Below, piece by piece: positions 1 through 8,807 of a stretch of 64,000 nucleotides of DNA; the first letter of the stretch is position 1, and every line of letters starts with the position of its first letter. Position numbers and translations under genes: made by a program. The notes beneath the pieces are model-generated. The model was given only the letters and a program-made list of their open reading frames with translations, made no database searches and had not been told where the DNA came from. The DNA comes from Deltaproteobacteria bacterium (lineage in GTDB: Bacteria; Myxococcota_A; Polyangia; Polyangiales; Ga0077539), in contig JACRDB010000066.1 of assembly GCA_016218725.1 (NCBI GenBank), positions 186,001 through 250,000 of the forward strand, read 5' to 3'.

Positions 1-905
1 TCGGCGTCGAGCAGCTCCACCTCTCGGAAGGTCGTAGCGAGTTCGAAGACGACATCAGAGGTGATCGAATACCGCAGTGTGAGCGAGCTGGGGTCGAACC
101 AGAGCGACTCGACCGGGATCGAGCCGCTGGGATCCCGCGCGATGACCTCCTGCGGCGACCGAGCGAAACAGAACGGGATTTGCTCCATCGCGCAGGCCTG
201 AGCGAGCGCGTGATCAGAGGTGAGGAAGACCACGGGCAGCCGCGGTAGGTCACGCTGATGGTAGTCCCAGTACGCCGCTATCATGACGCGGTCCTCGCTA
301 AGGACGAGATCGTCTTCCTCCTGCGCGGCCACGGGAACTGCCGGAGCGCACGGCGCAGCGATCCCGTCAGACTGACGCCTCTGATGCCGCGTCGCACCCG
401 GCGGGAGCTGGTGGATGTGGACGGGGATGCACTGGCGAAGCTCGTCCAGGAGGGAGATGGAGCGCGCAACCTCGCCGTGCCGTAGGTACCGCGGCCGACG
501 GCCGTGGTTGAGGTCGGCGTACTCCTGGAGCACGTCGACAGTCGAGGAGGCGACGACCACGCGGGCGAGGCGCGTACCGAGTGAGCGCACGACATGGCCG
601 AGGAGCCCGGTGCAGATCGCGTTCACGTCAGCGAACAGTTCGATGTGTCGGTACTCGTGGGCGAGGGCATGGAGGCGCGCGAGGTCCCTCGCCTCCAAGC
701 CCGGGTGCCGACAGCCTGAGCGGATTGCCGCCGCGAGCGCGCGGTGGCGCACATTGCCCGCTGGCAGACAGAGCCTCGGCACGCTGCGGATCACCTCGTC
801 GTCATCCCGGGAGATCTCGACCTCGAGGAGGGCTTTGGCCTCGTGCCGCACGACGTACTTTCCCTTCACGAGGCGGAGCGTAAGCTGGAGTTCACTCCGG
901 CGCAT
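1..905 (-). CDS. PIN-domain protein (putative ribonuclease), 3' end beyond the window
   Basis: The frame is open from the ATG at 905 to the left edge (301 codons, no stop), so the C-terminus is missing. The first ~80 residues are unrecognised. From about residue 88 it has the layout of a PIN nuclease: a hydrophobic strand followed by FADVNAI (Asp93), an acidic residue in VLQEY (Glu128), an Asp in SEDRVMIAA (Asp205) and Asp231 in FLTSDHALA, matching the four metal-binding acids of the family. PIN proteins are Mg-dependent RNases, often toxins or RNA-processing enzymes; this one is longer than VapC toxins (~130 aa), so a simple toxin role is doubtful. Its start overlaps the stop of the small gene at 892-1203 by 14 bases, implying one transcript and translational coupling. 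Assignment rests on motif pattern only. Confidence 0.6.
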   Translation of the reverse strand, partial: MRRSELQLTLRLVKGKYVVRHEAKALLEVEISRDDDEVIRSVPRLCLPAGNVRHRALAAAIRSGCRHPGLEARDLARLHALAHEYRHIELFADVNAICTGLLGHVVRSLGTRLARVVVASSTVDVLQEYADLNHGRRPRYLRHGEVARSISLLDELRQCIPVHIHQLPPGATRHQRRQSDGIAAPCAPAVPVAAQEEDDLVLSEDRVMIAAYWDYHQRDLPRLPVVFLTSDHALAQACAMEQIPFCFARSPQEVIARDPSGSIPVESLWFDPSSLTLRYSITSDVVFELATTFREVELLDA

Positions 906-1203
906 TACCCGACCTCACTGTCGCCTCCTCGCCGCGGAAAACCTGGGTCTCGATGCGCGTGTGCAGCCCGCGCAGGACTGCGCGCACGACGTCCTCTAAC
1001 TCAGCGTGGACCTCGAGAACGCCTCCGCTCACCAAACCGACCTTCGCGGTGCCAATCTTGTCCCTCAACCTGAACTTGTCGAGAGCTTGGACGGTGAGCG
1101 GCACTACGTCCTCGAGCGGCCGCAGGGCCACAGAAACCATCTCGGGCAGCGATGGGGAACAGGCGACGATACCCTGGCTGACGGTCACCCTCACGTGCGA
1201 CAT
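892..1203 (-). CDS. small hypothetical protein upstream of the PIN gene
   Basis: A 103-residue acidic protein of no recognised family, starting MSHVRVTVSQG. It shows alternating hydrophobic strands and one helix (ALRPLEDVVPLTVQALDKF), with no signal peptide or membrane segment. The frame is open further upstream to 1452, but that extension looks like non-coding translation, so the ATG at 1203 is preferred. Its last 14 bases overlap the start of the PIN-domain gene, so the two are almost certainly co-transcribed. Position before a PIN gene would fit an antitoxin or partner protein, but no DNA-binding motif is visible; that role is speculation. Confidence 0.5.
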   Translation of the reverse strand: MSHVRVTVSQGIVACSPSLPEMVSVALRPLEDVVPLTVQALDKFRLRDKIGTAKVGLVSGGVLEVHAELEDVVRAVLRGLHTRIETQVFRGEEATVRSGNAPE

Positions 1204-1639
1204 GGGAAGATCCCTACCACATTTGGGAGAGTGGCTGGGAGGGGAAGCACTACCGCGTCTGACCCAGATTTGGCCGCTGAGGGTCGCCCTCACCATGCCG
1301 TCGGGACCAAGGGTCGACGCAAGGGAGTGAAGTCCGCGCCCAACGAGATGCCAGAAGCAAATTTTGTGCCACAATGCGCCACTTGGGAACGCGGAGGTTG
1401 CCCGATTCCCATCAATCGGTGGTCTCCTTCGGCCTCGAACGCCCGATGGCACTCCGGGCGATTTGCGCTCGGCAGCGACTGCTTTCGTCGCCCCGGAATC
1501 GTGCGGCCCCGCGGGCCACGCTTTCTCGAGGTACCGCCCCGGGTTACCAGTTCGGTCGACCGCGTCGTGCAGTGACCACGGGAGGCGCGCTACGCGCGGG
1601 GTAGGCGACGATCGAAGAAATCGCCCTCACGGCAAGGAC
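1204..1639. other. gene-poor stretch upstream of the PIN operon
   Basis: No convincing gene is seen here. Frames are open on both strands because of the high GC content but lack family motifs. The left end must hold the promoter of the 892-1203 gene. The right side grades into decayed IS66 sequence. Confidence 0.4.
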
Positions 1640-1825
1640 CCGCGAGCGAGTGGCGGACGTTGGTCAGGGCCCTGGGAGAACAGCCGCAAGTCAGCCGAGG
1701 ACTTCGCCCGCGAGCATGATCTGGTGGTGCGCACGCTCTGGTGGTGGGCCTCCACCCTGCGCTCCCCGTGGGCTCCGCCGCTGCCCCCAGAGCAACCCCA
1801 GACGCCGCCTGTACTCGTCCAGTAG
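1640..1825 (+). pseudogene. IS66-type accessory protein (TnpA-like), frameshifted
   Basis: Reading across a one-base frame change near 1670 gives a typical IS66 TnpA-like string: SEWRTLVR in one frame, continuing as WENSRKSAEDFAREHDL and TLWWWASTLR in the next, then a stop at 1823-1825. Family members have the pattern W..lv..w..SG.s..eFar.h.l...tL.wWr..lr, a short helix-turn-helix protein needed for IS66 transposition. Neither frame alone gives a whole protein, and no start with a ribosome site fits. Identification is by pattern from memory of the family. Confidence 0.45.
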
Positions 1826-1956
1826 CCCGAGGCGTCTGCGGCGCCGGACTGGGAGCGGCGAACGCCGGCGAGGCATGTGCTCCTCGGGCACGGCGCTCTG
1901 CAACCGGACCGGTTGTTGGTGTTGCTCGACGCGCCGCTTCGGGCGCGAAGGATCCG

Positions 1957-2040
1957 ATGATCCCCTGGCCGGGCACCATCTACACTGCCGGTACGTCCAC
2001 GGACTTGCAGGCCGCCATCGACACCTTCGCCAGGAGGCCT
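1957..2040 (+). pseudogene. IS66-type TnpB (Orf2) N-terminal fragment
   Basis: From the ATG at 1957 the frame reads MIPWPGTIYTAG then TSTDLQAAIDTFARR, matching the TnpB start (MlplP...rvYlatg.tDlRksiDgLa.lv). Similarity stops after about 27 codons and the rest of the ~110-residue protein is absent; the frame continues into unrelated Gly/Pro-rich translation. It lies ~130 bases after the TnpA-like relic in the same direction, as in real IS66 elements. Confidence 0.45.
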
Positions 2041-2143
2041 GGCGCGCCATTCCGGCGCGAACCTGGAGGATCCGGAGGCTCTGCCGCTCCAGGTCCAGAA
2101 GCTGCGCGGTTGTCCGAGGGGTCGCCACCACGTCCTTCCCCAG

Positions 2144-2485
2144 ATGCTCTCCGAACACTGGGCCCAGCACCCGTCGGATGCGCTGGCGCTCTACCGCGGC
2201 CTCGACGCGCTCCCGCGGACGCACCGGGATCTGTTTCGCGTGGCCGGGCTCCGCGTGCTGGTGCTCGAAAGGGCCGGGCATTCCGCGGATTTCGAGCGGG
2301 TGCTGCGCTCCCGCCCACACCTCGCCGCGAACCGCAGCGCCATTGATTTCGTGTCCGGCGCTGTCGCCTCGAACGCCTCGAGCACGCGCGTCCGTGAGGC
2401 GCTCGCGGCCGGGCGATCGATCGCGGGGATGGTCCCGGCGGCGGTGGCCGCCATCCTCGATCGGGAAGGGCTCTATCGCCAGTGA
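2144..2485 (+). pseudogene. C-terminal remnant of an NMNAT/NadD-like nucleotidyltransferase
   Basis: The 113-codon frame ends with a clear NMN/nicotinate-mononucleotide adenylyltransferase tail: NASSTRVREALAAG, then MVPAAVAAILDREGLYR. This corresponds to the family's S-S-T-x-V-R motif, whose Ser/Arg contact the ATP phosphates, and the closing helix. The N-terminal half with the GxFNPxHxGH nucleotide-binding motif is missing; upstream the same frame reads on without it into the IS66 relic. The product would therefore lack the catalytic site, and I call it a truncated gene. An unusual short protein using this fold cannot be excluded. The stop overlaps the first possible GTG of the next gene. 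Confidence 0.5.
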
Positions 2486-2529
2486 GGCCGGTGGCGCGGG
2501 AGAAGGCCAACTGGCAGGCTATTCTGGCG

Positions 2530-3333
2530 ATGAGCATCAAGCCTGCCACGTCGCGAGGACCGTTCCGAGCCGACTCACTGAAGAGCGGGGCCCCGTACGA
2601 GCTTTCGCGGGGCCACCCGATCTACTGCGCGCCGACAGGGGCCGATGATACGGGCCCGAATGGTCTCGGGTTCGCGGTGCTGTCCTCGGACCCGGCGGTG
2701 GAGCGGGCGTGGGTGGACCCCGGGATCAAGCTGTCGGACGACACCCTGAGGGCTCCGGACGTGGGCGTAGGCCTGGGCCCGGAGAAGCCAGGCTGGGGCA
2801 CCGTGGCGCCGACCCTGGCGGTGGAGTTCGCCTCCCGCGAACAAGACGAGCGAGACCTGCAGACCAAGATCGTCGAGTTGCACGCAGCGGGCACCCGCTG
2901 GGTGTGGGTCCTGCGGCTGTCGGGCCCGCGCAGGGTCGAGGTCTACGAGAAGGGACAGCCCGTCCAGAGCTTCACCCCAGGGCAGCGACTGCTGGCCCCG
3001 GGCGTGCTCCAGAACCCGGTCCCCGTGGAGGCCCTCTACGATCGCGACGCGGCCCACGAGGCCACGCTCCACAACCTCCTTCAACGTAAGGGCTACGACT
3101 CCCTCGACGCCGTCCGCGACCAGGGCCGCCAGGAGGGCCGTCAGGAGGGGCTACGGGAAGGCGACCTCCACGCGCGGCGCGACGCCGTGAGGGCCGTGCT
3201 CCTGGCGCGGGGCGCGACCCTCTCGGACGCGCGCGCGGCAGTTCTGGATGCCTGCACCGACCCGGCGGCCCTCGGGCGGTGGCTCGCCCTCGCGGCGACG
3301 GCGCCCGATCCCGGAGAGGTGCTCGGGCGCTGA
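2530..3333 (+). CDS. Uma2-family (DUF820) putative PD-(D/E)XK endonuclease
   Basis: A 267-residue protein of the Uma2 family: APDVGVGL provides the Asp of the core, and TLAVEFAS with the following DLQTKIVELHAAG gives the E-x-x...K helix of the restriction-endonuclease-like fold; WVWVLRL is the next strand. The middle (residues ~195-225) has Gln/Gly/Arg-rich repeats (RQEGRQEGLREG) typical of the coil that ends these proteins. Uma2 genes are abundant in cyanobacteria and myxobacteria, and their biological role is unknown. The ATG at 2530 begins the conserved part; a GTG at 2482 overlaps the preceding stop and would add 16 residues. Confidence 0.75.
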   Translation: MSIKPATSRGPFRADSLKSGAPYELSRGHPIYCAPTGADDTGPNGLGFAVLSSDPAVERAWVDPGIKLSDDTLRAPDVGVGLGPEKPGWGTVAPTLAVEFASREQDERDLQTKIVELHAAGTRWVWVLRLSGPRRVEVYEKGQPVQSFTPGQRLLAPGVLQNPVPVEALYDRDAAHEATLHNLLQRKGYDSLDAVRDQGRQEGRQEGLREGDLHARRDAVRAVLLARGATLSDARAAVLDACTDPAALGRWLALAATAPDPGEVLGR

Positions 3334-3383
3334 AGGCGCCTCAGGCTCCAAGGAGGACCGCCTCTCGCCACCGCGAACCGCGA

Positions 3384-5036
3384 TCACGACCCGCCACGCG
3401 ACCATGCGTCGCCAGGAGGGGTGTCGTCTGCGCCGGAGGCTCCATCCAGACGGGCGCGCGAGGCAAGGGCTCCCCCACCTCGCCCGGACCGCCGAGGGTG
3501 GGTCCGAAGCCCCTGCGCGACCAGCGCCACCGCACCGAGCAGACACACCCCAGGGAACCAGTCGCCCAGGGCGCCGTACACCGTGGAGACACCGCGCGTG
3601 GGGACCTGCGCCACGAGCACTCGGTCGCTGGCGGCGAAGTGGTCCATCCGACCGAGCGTGCGGCCCCACGGATCGGTGACCAGCGAGAGCCCGCGGTTGG
3701 TCTGACGGAAGTAGGTCACGCCGTCTTCGATCGCCCGGAACGCGATCATCTGGCTGTGCTGCGGGGTGATCGCGGGCCAGTCCTGGGAGGGGCTCACCAC
3801 GACGTCCACGCCGAGCGCCCGCGCCTGACGGAGCTGCGCGGGGAAGTCCCCGTCGAAGCAGATCGCCACCCCATAGCGCCCGACGGCGGTGTCCACGGTG
3901 CGCATGCGCCCGTCTCCCCGCGCGCTGTGGTCTGCCTCGGGGCCAGGGACCGGTCTGGCCTTGAGGTACTCCCACGCAAGCGCGCCGGTGGGCCGCACCC
4001 ACAGCACCTTGTTCGACAACCGATGAGGCCCGGTGGGGTGCCACACCGCGACCGCCAACGCCAGTTCGATCTCGAGCTCCCGCGCCGCGGCCTGCGCGCG
4101 CGCAAGCAGTGCAGCCTCGTCGGCCGCGAGCACCGCGGCGTTCCCCTCGGACCAGACCACCACCCTCGCGCCCGCGCGGGCCTCTCGCTCCGTGAGCGCG
4201 AAGAGTCGGTCATTGAGCGCGGCAAAGCGCGGCCGCAGCGCCTCCCAGGTCTCTGGGGGCTGCGGCTCGCTGAGAAGCGCGAGCAGCCGAGGGAGGGGGA
4301 GTACGCCCTGGGTGTCCACGGTGATCCCTGCGACGCGGGCCGTAGGCGCCGAGAGACCCGAGCGGTTGAGCCTCCAGCCGCCCCAGGCCGACAACCCCAA
4401 CACGATCGCCGCGAAGACGCCCGCGCCCCGGCGGACACGGGCAGGATCGAAGCCCCGGTCCCAGGCCCAGTTGGCGACGGTGGCTACCCAGATCAGCAGG
4501 AACTCCACCCCCCACACCCCGGTCAACGACGCCGTCTGGAGCAGCGGCAGCTCGCCGAACAGCGCGTAGGCCGAGAGGCCCCAGGTGCCGAAGGGCTGAG
4601 CGCTCGCCGAGATCGCCACCAGCGCGACGTCCAGCGCGGGGAGCGCCAGGGTGGCAACGAAGTGGTCGAGGCGGCGCGCCAGCCAGCGGTCCACCGCGAG
4701 CAGGGCTGCGGTCAGCAGGCCGGTCATCAGGTAGGTGGCCACCAGGGAAGGCAGCGGAGATGGGTTCATCCCCCAGGAAGAGATGATCGCGCTCGCCGCG
4801 AGGGCGACGGTGGAGAGGGGCACCGCCACCCGTGGGGGCGTGTGCCGGAAGAAGCGCACGAGGAAGACCAGTCCGAGCGGCGACGCCACCGGCACCTCCC
4901 ACCGCCCTGCACCAAAGCAGAGCCCCACGAACGCGAGGGTGAGCCAGGCGAGCGAGCGAGCCGGAGGGTCGTGCTCCGGGGAGGCCTCGGACAATCCCAT
5001 GATGAGGACCATGATCGCACAGCCCGTAGCGCTCAA
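3384..5036 (-). CDS. apolipoprotein N-acyltransferase-like membrane nitrilase
   Basis: A 550-residue protein with about seven hydrophobic segments in residues 25-225, a periplasmic carbon-nitrogen hydrolase domain (~235-490), a final membrane segment (GVCLLGAVALVAQGL) and a basic tail. The Lnt catalytic triad is visible: Glu297 in VVWSEGN, Lys359 in YLKARPVPGPE (compare YDKxxLVPFGE of Lnt) and Cys393 in AICFDGDF. Lnt adds the third acyl chain to the N-terminal Cys of lipoproteins, which fits a genome rich in lipoproteins. The loop after the Lys lacks the usual F-G-E, so a related membrane nitrilase with another substrate is possible. Starts at 5036 or the ATG at 5000 are both plausible. Confidence 0.7.
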   Translation of the reverse strand: MSATGCAIMVLIMGLSEASPEHDPPARSLAWLTLAFVGLCFGAGRWEVPVASPLGLVFLVRFFRHTPPRVAVPLSTVALAASAIISSWGMNPSPLPSLVATYLMTGLLTAALLAVDRWLARRLDHFVATLALPALDVALVAISASAQPFGTWGLSAYALFGELPLLQTASLTGVWGVEFLLIWVATVANWAWDRGFDPARVRRGAGVFAAIVLGLSAWGGWRLNRSGLSAPTARVAGITVDTQGVLPLPRLLALLSEPQPPETWEALRPRFAALNDRLFALTEREARAGARVVVWSEGNAAVLAADEAALLARAQAAARELEIELALAVAVWHPTGPHRLSNKVLWVRPTGALAWEYLKARPVPGPEADHSARGDGRMRTVDTAVGRYGVAICFDGDFPAQLRQARALGVDVVVSPSQDWPAITPQHSQMIAFRAIEDGVTYFRQTNRGLSLVTDPWGRTLGRMDHFAASDRVLVAQVPTRGVSTVYGALGDWFPGVCLLGAVALVAQGLRTHPRRSGRGGGALASRARLDGASGADDTPPGDAWSRGGS

Positions 5037-5091
5037 AGCAGCCCTCGACGGCGAAGACGCCCCGGAGACCCGTCAGGTGATCGGGCGCCGA

Positions 5092-5108
5092 AGGCGCTCG
5101 AGGCGCCT
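5092..5108 (-). terminator. hairpin after the VCBS lipoprotein gene
   Basis: Six-base arms AGGCGC and GCGCCT with a five-base loop lie just past the stop of the gene ending at 5126, before the start region of the next minus-strand gene. There is no T-run, so it would be a weak or factor-assisted terminator. Confidence 0.3.
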
Positions 5109-5125
5109 CGGGCCTTGACGGTCCC

Positions 5126-7510
5126 TCACCCGATGCAGTCTTCCGGGCGGTAGAGCTCTCGGCGGTTGTCGTCTTCGCGGCACTCCTGCACCTGGTCGTT
5201 GGCGTCGGCCTGGGCCTCCACCGCGCTCTGCGGATCAAGCGCCCTCGGGCCGTCGCAGGAGACGTCCACACAGGCCCCAGGCTCCAGGGGCCTCGGGGCC
5301 ATGGCCGTACACAACGGCGTCCTCGCGCCGTCCCGCGCCACCGCGAAGAACGACACGGCGCTGTGGGCCCCCGCCACCCCCGTGCCGCGGTTGCAGAAGC
5401 GCGCTTGAAGCCTCACCCCCGCGCCCGTCACCGGCAGGCAGCCCCGAGGCGACGGGCCAATCGTGAGATTCGGAGCCTGGAGGTCCCCAAGGCCCCTTTG
5501 GGTGTTCTGACGGAAGTTGTTGAGACCCGGCTCCCGCCAGTTGTTCCGCGCCGTAGCCCTCGGAGGCACCACCCCGTCATCACCCACATGTGTGATACTG
5601 TAAGCGTACTGGGACCAGACGGGCCGCGAGGGCACCCAGCGATTTCGCGCGTCGCCGTAGATCCGGAGTCCGGGGTCCGGGTCGAAGGTGCTGCGGCACA
5701 CCCTGCCGAGGGGGTCCGGGCGCAGGGGCTCGGTGCATGCGTTGCCTGCGCCGCAATCTCCGTCCATCGCGCAGCGGCAGAGGCCCCCGGCGCAGCGCGC
5801 CCCGGGCGGGCATGCGGCGTCGGAGGCGCACGCGAAGCCCGGCAGGATCGGGTCCGGGGCGCCCCTCTCAAGGCCACACTCGGCGCCGCAGAAGCGGTTG
5901 GCCCCGACCACGATCTCCGCCGAGAGGTCCCCATCCACGTCGGCCACCACGGGCATCTCGATGAAGGTGCAGGACACCCTCGGGGCGCTCCAGCGAGGCA
6001 GGCCCGTGGTGCCGTCAAAGATGCGCGTGAAGCACTCGTCGGCCTCGACCACCTCCACGCGGCCGTCGCCGTCGAAATCGAACACGGTCACGCCGTTGAT
6101 GGCGCTGGAGGCGTCGCGCAGGCCGCTCTGGACCCAGAGCACCCCGTCCGTGCGCATGCTGGCGCAACGGCCTCCTCGGGCGCCCCCGCCAGGCACACAG
6201 TCCGGGTCAAAGGCCACCAGGGCCCGACCTGCCACCACGATCTCCGGCCGCCCGTCGCCGTCCAGGTCCGCTACCGCGGGAGGGCCCCCACCGCCGACCA
6301 GCGCGCCGGGAGCGCTGAACACCACGTCTCCTCCGACGGTGCGCACGCTCAACCGCGTGGTGTTGAACTGTACGATCTCCGGTCGCCCCGGGGCGTCCCC
6401 GGCCCGACCTGGGAACTCACCGAAATCCGCGAGGGCCTCGAAGCCCTCGGACGGCGCCCCGCGGTCGAAGGGCGCCCGCACCCAGCGGCGACCCGGAACG
6501 TCCAGGGACCACACCGCTCCGTTGGCGACGAGCTCCGGGGTGCCGTCGAGGTCCACGTCGGCCAGGAAGGTCGGCTGCTGGTAGCCCTGGTAGGTCACGG
6601 TCTCGGGCATGGCCACCAGCGGGCGCCCGAGGGCGTCCCAGACGTGCATCCCGAGGAGCACCTCCGGCGACCCGTCGCCGGTCAGGTCCGCCAGCGCCGG
6701 AGCCGGTCCCGTGTAGGTGGGCCCCGCCGCGCGCCAGAGGGTTCCCCAGCGCCCGGTGCTGCGGTCCTGGTGGAAGGCGATCACGCCGCCGGTCCCGGAG
6801 CCCGCGACGATCTCCGCGAGGCCGTCGCCGTCGAGGTCCCCCACCGCGGCGGTGCCCGCGGAGGCCACGACCTGGCCGGTCTCGCCGAAGGTGACCTCGA
6901 CCTCGCAGGTGCGCGAATTGAAGATCCGCAAGCGCCCGCCGGAGGTGTAGGGCGAGCCTGGGACGTCGTTTACGGCGACGATGACGCTCGGCACCCGGGG
7001 CGCGTCCGGCGCGCCGCGACCGAGGGGCGCCACCACGGGCGTGCCGTTGATCCCGCTCATGGTCCAGGCGCACTGGCGAGCGGGTACCAGCGGGGCAGGT
7101 ACCGCGCGCGTGCGACACGACGGATCCAGGCGCATGGACGCCGGCACCCCGTAGGGCGTGCAGAAGCCGTCGGCGTCGCACCATGCGTCGCTCGGGCACG
7201 GGGGCGCGCCGCCGTCCGCGCCCGCGGCGCAGCGGCCCAGGTCCGGGAGGCACTGCCCATGGCCACAGCGCTCCCGCGCGCGGCAGCAGAGCCCCGCGCA
7301 GAGGACCCCGAGGCACCCCCGGTCCGGGGCGGTGTCCTCCGCCACGCCGCGCTCTGGAGGGGCGTCCCGCGCGGCGTCTCCGGGGCGCGAGAGGTCGTCT
7401 CGGGCGTCCGCGCCAGCGTCCGGAGGGACGGGCTTCGTAGCATCGGGCTCTGCCGCGCAGGCTCCCGCGAGCGCGGCGCCGAGGGCCGCGCGGAGGAGCG
7501 GCGCGCTCAC
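5126..7510 (-). CDS. VCBS/FG-GAP repeat lipoprotein with C-terminal CARDB domain
   Basis: The 794-residue product starts at a GTG whose GTGA overlaps the stop of the upstream gene (7507-8799), so the two form an operon. A short hydrophobic leader ends in AGAC, a relaxed lipobox, followed by an Asp/Pro-rich linker and a Cys-rich segment. The middle repeats the integrin-like calcium motif: GDLDGDGLAEI, ADLTGDGSPEV, ADVDLDGTPEL, ADLDGDGRPEI, FDFDGDGRVEV and ADVDGDLSAEI, i.e. a beta-propeller of VCBS/FG-GAP blades. A second Cys-rich stretch separates it from a CARDB-like adhesion domain (ARFCNRGTG ... LEPGACVDV). A surface adhesive or structural role is inferred. An open frame reaches 7984, but that part lies inside the upstream gene and is not protein-like. 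Confidence 0.8.
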   Translation of the reverse strand: MSAPLLRAALGAALAGACAAEPDATKPVPPDAGADARDDLSRPGDAARDAPPERGVAEDTAPDRGCLGVLCAGLCCRARERCGHGQCLPDLGRCAAGADGGAPPCPSDAWCDADGFCTPYGVPASMRLDPSCRTRAVPAPLVPARQCAWTMSGINGTPVVAPLGRGAPDAPRVPSVIVAVNDVPGSPYTSGGRLRIFNSRTCEVEVTFGETGQVVASAGTAAVGDLDGDGLAEIVAGSGTGGVIAFHQDRSTGRWGTLWRAAGPTYTGPAPALADLTGDGSPEVLLGMHVWDALGRPLVAMPETVTYQGYQQPTFLADVDLDGTPELVANGAVWSLDVPGRRWVRAPFDRGAPSEGFEALADFGEFPGRAGDAPGRPEIVQFNTTRLSVRTVGGDVVFSAPGALVGGGGPPAVADLDGDGRPEIVVAGRALVAFDPDCVPGGGARGGRCASMRTDGVLWVQSGLRDASSAINGVTVFDFDGDGRVEVVEADECFTRIFDGTTGLPRWSAPRVSCTFIEMPVVADVDGDLSAEIVVGANRFCGAECGLERGAPDPILPGFACASDAACPPGARCAGGLCRCAMDGDCGAGNACTEPLRPDPLGRVCRSTFDPDPGLRIYGDARNRWVPSRPVWSQYAYSITHVGDDGVVPPRATARNNWREPGLNNFRQNTQRGLGDLQAPNLTIGPSPRGCLPVTGAGVRLQARFCNRGTGVAGAHSAVSFFAVARDGARTPLCTAMAPRPLEPGACVDVSCDGPRALDPQSAVEAQADANDQVQECREDDNRRELYRPEDCIG

Positions 7511-8799
7511 GGCTCCACGACCCGGAGAGGCGCGCCCAGGGGAGCGCCCTGAGGGTCCGTGCGACGGAGCCACAGGCCCGGAGCCTCCCGCTGGGAGCCC
7601 TCCCACACCACGCTGTAGCCCGTGTCCGTGGCGGTCGCCCGAGGGAGCCGCCCGGCCTCGACGTCCGGGCCGGCGCCGTCCAAACGCACCACGGCGCCCA
7701 CGGGCCTCGCCTGCGCGTCGACGCGCTGCAGGAGCACCGCCGTGTCCCCTCCGAGCGTGCGCGTCCAGACCACCGCGGCCTCGTCCCCGCGGGGCGCGAG
7801 GCTCGGCCCCCCCGTGGCGCTGCGCGGAGCGAGGCTCCTCGGCGAGGCGCCCGGCGCCCCACGAAACCCGAAGGCCGAAGGCGTCCCCCTCGGCAGGACG
7901 CTCGCGTCCTCCAGGAAGACCCCGACGCTCTCCCCACCGACGCGACGGGCCGTGATCCTCTCGGCGACCCCGTCGGACACCCACAGCGTCCTCGGGGCTT
8001 CGGGGCCTCCCTGGTCCGGCACCCTCACGGTGCGCAGGGTCGTGCTCGCCGAGCGCCAGTCCAGCTCACCAACACTCACCTCCAGGCCCCCCTCGACCCG
8101 ATGGACCGTGAGCTGATCGAAGGACGGCCCCCGGAGGGTCATCGCGCGGACCGCCCGACCCAACGGCTGCCCGGTGAACGTCATCCGTCCGATGAACGCG
8201 TCGATGCGATCCTCCCGGAGGTATCCCGCGACGGCGAGCCCGTCGCCGTCCTGTACGGCGTCCATCGCCAGGGTCATCGCGCCCGGTGGCGTCAGCACGA
8301 TCGGTGGGTGCCGGAGGGCGCCGTCCGGCGTCAGCGCCGCCGCCAGGGTCTTGAGCTCAAAGGGCTCCCACTCCGCCTGGTTCCATGCCAGGCCGAAGCC
8401 CCCTCGGAGCGGAGCCACCAGCACCGGCCACGGAATGTCCCCCGCGATCGTCGTCAGGCGCCCGAGGGGCACCCCCTCGGCGGTCAACGCGCGGAAGCAC
8501 ACCCGCTCCTGGGCGCCGTCCCAGGAGAGCCACGCCAGGCCATGGCGCCCCTCGCTCCAGGCGATCGCCGGCGCCACCACGACCCCGTGGGGTCCCCGCA
8601 CCCAGGCCCTCGCCCGCAGCGCCGCAGCCCACCCGTCGGGCGCCTCCTCGCGCGCAAGGTGTTCGCGCGGAGGCCCCGGGCGCAGCGCCCACCAGGCGCC
8701 CGGTGCGGCAAGCAGTCCCACGCCCAGGAGCGCGGCCCCGGGGCGGAGCTTCAACACCTGCCAGGAGAGCCCGAGGAGAGTCACCGGTCGTCGCGTCAT
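7507..8799 (-). CDS. membrane-anchored hypothetical protein, probable beta-propeller
   Basis: A 430-residue protein, start ATG at 8799 (MTRRPVTLLGLSW). One N-terminal hydrophobic segment (PGAALLGVGLLAAPGAWWAL) anchors it, and the rest is predicted outside. The outer part is made of recurring strands such as GLAWLSWDGAQERVCFRAL and YSVVWEGSQ followed by x-G-x-P-L/V-G turns (EGVPLGRL, TGQPLGRA, QARPVGAV, QGAPLGAPL), about every 50-60 residues; this suggests a repeat fold like a propeller. No enzyme motif was recognised. It is the first gene of a two-gene operon with the VCBS lipoprotein, whose start overlaps its stop. Confidence 0.65.
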   Translation of the reverse strand: MTRRPVTLLGLSWQVLKLRPGAALLGVGLLAAPGAWWALRPGPPREHLAREEAPDGWAAALRARAWVRGPHGVVVAPAIAWSEGRHGLAWLSWDGAQERVCFRALTAEGVPLGRLTTIAGDIPWPVLVAPLRGGFGLAWNQAEWEPFELKTLAAALTPDGALRHPPIVLTPPGAMTLAMDAVQDGDGLAVAGYLREDRIDAFIGRMTFTGQPLGRAVRAMTLRGPSFDQLTVHRVEGGLEVSVGELDWRSASTTLRTVRVPDQGGPEAPRTLWVSDGVAERITARRVGGESVGVFLEDASVLPRGTPSAFGFRGAPGASPRSLAPRSATGGPSLAPRGDEAAVVWTRTLGGDTAVLLQRVDAQARPVGAVVRLDGAGPDVEAGRLPRATATDTGYSVVWEGSQREAPGLWLRRTDPQGAPLGAPLRVVEP

Positions 8800-8807
8800 C
8801 GCTGGGG

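Larger units (their letters stand above)
1640..2040 (+). mobile_element. decayed IS66-type insertion sequence remnant
   Basis: Two fragments in the order expected for the accessory genes of an IS66 element lie here: a frameshifted TnpA-like piece (1640-1825) and the first ~27 codons of a TnpB-like protein (from 1957). No tnpC transposase, no terminal inverted repeats and no target duplication could be recognised, so this is a relic. It abuts a headless NMNAT-like gene, which suggests past insertion or deletion at this place. Confidence 0.5.

Noticed and set aside
3310..3360. Similarity between the end of the Uma2 gene and the sequence near 5080-5110
   Set aside because: Both contain short GGCGC-rich strings such as GGGCGC-x-GAAGGCGC, but the match is too short and low in complexity to call a repeat.
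7511..7984. Longer N-terminus for the VCBS lipoprotein
   Set aside because: The extension lies inside the upstream gene in another frame and puts the signal peptide internally; the GTG at 7510 gives a normal leader and a GTGA overlap.
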